The translations under genes were made by a program, and so were the position numbers. Below the pieces are notes generated by a model that saw only the letters and a list, made by a program, of their open reading frames with translations, was not told the origin of the DNA and made no database searches. Source: Desulfobacterales bacterium CG23_combo_of_CG06-09_8_20_14_all_52_9 (GTDB taxonomy: Bacteria; Desulfobacterota; Desulfobacteria; Desulfobacterales; UBA2156). From it: DNA of 15,437 nucleotides. Below, in pieces: positions 14,200-15,437 of this stretch. The stretch lies in the NCBI GenBank assembly GCA_002771315.1, contig PCSF01000073.1:1-15437 (forward strand), in the 5' to 3' direction. Every line of letters starts with the position of its first letter. The stretch's first letter is position 1.

Positions 14200-15437
14200 A
14201 TGAATGCAACCGTGAATGCCTTCCTCAATCGACGGCGGCGCCTTTTTCGCCTGCTGGCATTGACCGTTACCATCTCCCTTGCAGCTCTCTTGGGTGTATT
14301 TCACCCGGGGGCCTTGGGTCAAAATCCTGAAAGCGTGAGTCCCGGAAATGCACAGAAAGCCGGCCCCCATCAAAGCGACCAGAGTATTTCCATCGATTTC
14401 AACAATGTGGATCTTGCCGTTTTTATCAAATTTATCAGCGAGCTTTTAGGGAAAAATTTCGTGGTGGACAATCGCGTCAAGGGAAAAGTCACCGTCATCT
14501 CTCCCCGGAAGGTCTCCATTAAAGAAGCCTACGATATTTTCGAGTCGGTTCTGGAAGTTTACGGCTACGCCGTCGTACCGGCCGGGAAAATTTTTAAAAT
14601 CGTCCCTTCTCCGGACGCCCGTACCAAAAGCATCGAAACCCGGATGAAAGAAGACGCCGATTCCCCCGAAGACCGGGTCGTCACTCAGATCATTCCATTG
14701 AAATACGCGGATCCCGAGGAAGTCAAACGGCTTCTTGCCCCATTGATACCGAAGAACAGCGTGATTTTAGCCTACTCCCCGACCAACACCCTGGTGGTCA
14801 CGGATGTCTACTCCAACATCCGGAGGTTGATGCGTATCCTGGAAGTCATTGACGTGGCCGGTATCGATCGTGCTGTTTCCGTCATCCCCCTTCAATTTTC
14901 TTATGCCGAAAAGATCGTTAAACTGATCGAATCCGTTTTTAAAACGTCTCAGCAACCGCCAAAACCGGTTTCCGATCGTGAAGTTAAGGTCGTTGCCGAC
15001 GAACGAACGAATTCCATTGTCGTCATCGCCAGTGAAAGTGATACACTGAAGATCAAAAAGCTCATCGAGCTCCTCGACAAAGACGTCCCCAAAGGCAAGG
15101 AAAAGATCCATATTTATTATTTGGAAAACGCCGAGGCCGAGGCGCTCGCCAAAGTCCTTCAGAATCTTCCCGAAAAAGAAGAAGCTCCCAAGCCCGGTCA
15201 GCCTGTAGTACCGAAAAGGACACAACCTTCGGTAGCCGAATCTGTCACCATCACGCCGGACAAAGCTACCAACAGTTTGATCATCCGCGGAGACAGCGAT
15301 GACTACAAGTCCCTCGAAGAAATCATCCAAAAACTCGACATCCCGCGCTCCATGGTCTACATCGAATGCCTCATCATGGAAGTGGATGTGAATAAGGAAT
15401 TCGAACTGGGCACAGAGTGGACCGCGTTCGGAGGCGA
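14200..15437 (+). CDS. gspD: Type II secretion system outer-membrane secretin GspD, N-terminal 412 codons (cut by window edge)
   Basis: GspD forms the multimeric outer-membrane channel of the T2SS. AAGGA (14188-14192) lies 7 bases before the ATG. Residues 1-40 are a signal peptide with an Arg-rich start (NRRRRLFRL), a hydrophobic core and probable cleavage after ALG40. N0 (about 62-134) begins ISIDFNNVDLAVFIKFISEL. N1 (about 160-222) contains VVTQIIPLKYADPEEVKRLL and TNTLVVTD. N2 (about 225-295) contains VSVIPLQFSYAEKIVKLI and TNSIVVIA. N3 (about 302-385) contains IHIYYLENAEAEALAKVL, a Pro/Lys-rich insert (326-345) and TNSLIIRG. The secretin core begins at VYIECLIMEVDV (386). The frame is open to the window end, and no pilotin-binding end can be judged. 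Confidence 0.95.
   Translation, partial: MNATVNAFLNRRRRLFRLLALTVTISLAALLGVFHPGALGQNPESVSPGNAQKAGPHQSDQSISIDFNNVDLAVFIKFISELLGKNFVVDNRVKGKVTVISPRKVSIKEAYDIFESVLEVYGYAVVPAGKIFKIVPSPDARTKSIETRMKEDADSPEDRVVTQIIPLKYADPEEVKRLLAPLIPKNSVILAYSPTNTLVVTDVYSNIRRLMRILEVIDVAGIDRAVSVIPLQFSYAEKIVKLIESVFKTSQQPPKPVSDREVKVVADERTNSIVVIASESDTLKIKKLIELLDKDVPKGKEKIHIYYLENAEAEALAKVLQNLPEKEEAPKPGQPVVPKRTQPSVAESVTITPDKATNSLIIRGDSDDYKSLEEIIQKLDIPRSMVYIECLIMEVDVNKEFELGTEWTAFGG

Noticed and set aside
14230..14256. Arg-rich start of GspD (NRRRRLFRL) as a Tat signal
   Set aside because: It does not fit the S/T-RR-x-F-L-K pattern, and secretins are exported by the Sec route; it is an ordinary positive n-region.
1..15437. 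CRISPR arrays, rRNA genes or prophage genes
   Set aside because: I saw no regularly spaced direct repeats, rRNA signatures, integrase or phage structural genes.

Overview
The window looks like a chromosomal segment of a Gram-negative bacterium of the former Deltaproteobacteria (Desulfobacterota). The grounds are a lipoprotein lytic transglycosylase, a type II secretion (T2SS) operon that includes gspN, and intermediate G+C judged by eye. The phylum is an inference from gene content and was not tested by any search.

Layout. (1) Positions 1-723, minus strand: a tRNA-Thr(TGT), tRNA-Tyr(GTA), tRNA-Gly(TCC), tRNA-Thr(GGT) cluster read towards the first 28 codons of tuf (EF-Tu). This is the same order as E. 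coli thrU-tyrU-glyT-thrT-tufB. (2) Positions 724-1228: a divergent AT-rich gap, then a doubtful small ORF (891-1181) that resembles an exported STN/secretin-N0 domain. (3) Positions 1229-5554, plus strand: an MltD-type lipoprotein with a catalytic Glu and three LysM repeats, a lipoprotein made of two subtilisin-propeptide-like domains without a protease, and a complete subtilisin (S8) protease. The protease has its own propeptide and a C-terminal 'CFI-box' plus hydrophobic tail. (4) Positions 5630 to the end, plus strand: gspF-G-H-I-J-K-L-M-N-C-D, with gspD cut by the window edge. A foldback repeat of about 190 bp flanked by a 7-bp direct repeat lies between gspK and gspL, and a perfect 12-bp inverted repeat separates the protease gene from gspF.

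How the genes may work together. GspF is the inner-membrane platform. GspG is the major pseudopilin and GspH/I/J/K the minor ones; all five carry a Gly-cleaved prepilin leader. GspL/M/C form the rest of the inner-membrane assembly, GspN is an accessory AsmA-like protein, and GspD is the outer-membrane secretin. The ATPase gspE is not in front of gspF, so it presumably lies beyond gspD or elsewhere. The upstream block is cell-envelope and secretion themed: wall cleavage, an exported protease that could be a T2SS substrate, and a possible trans-acting propeptide lipoprotein. The most novel-looking part is this propeptide-only lipoprotein next to its likely cognate protease.
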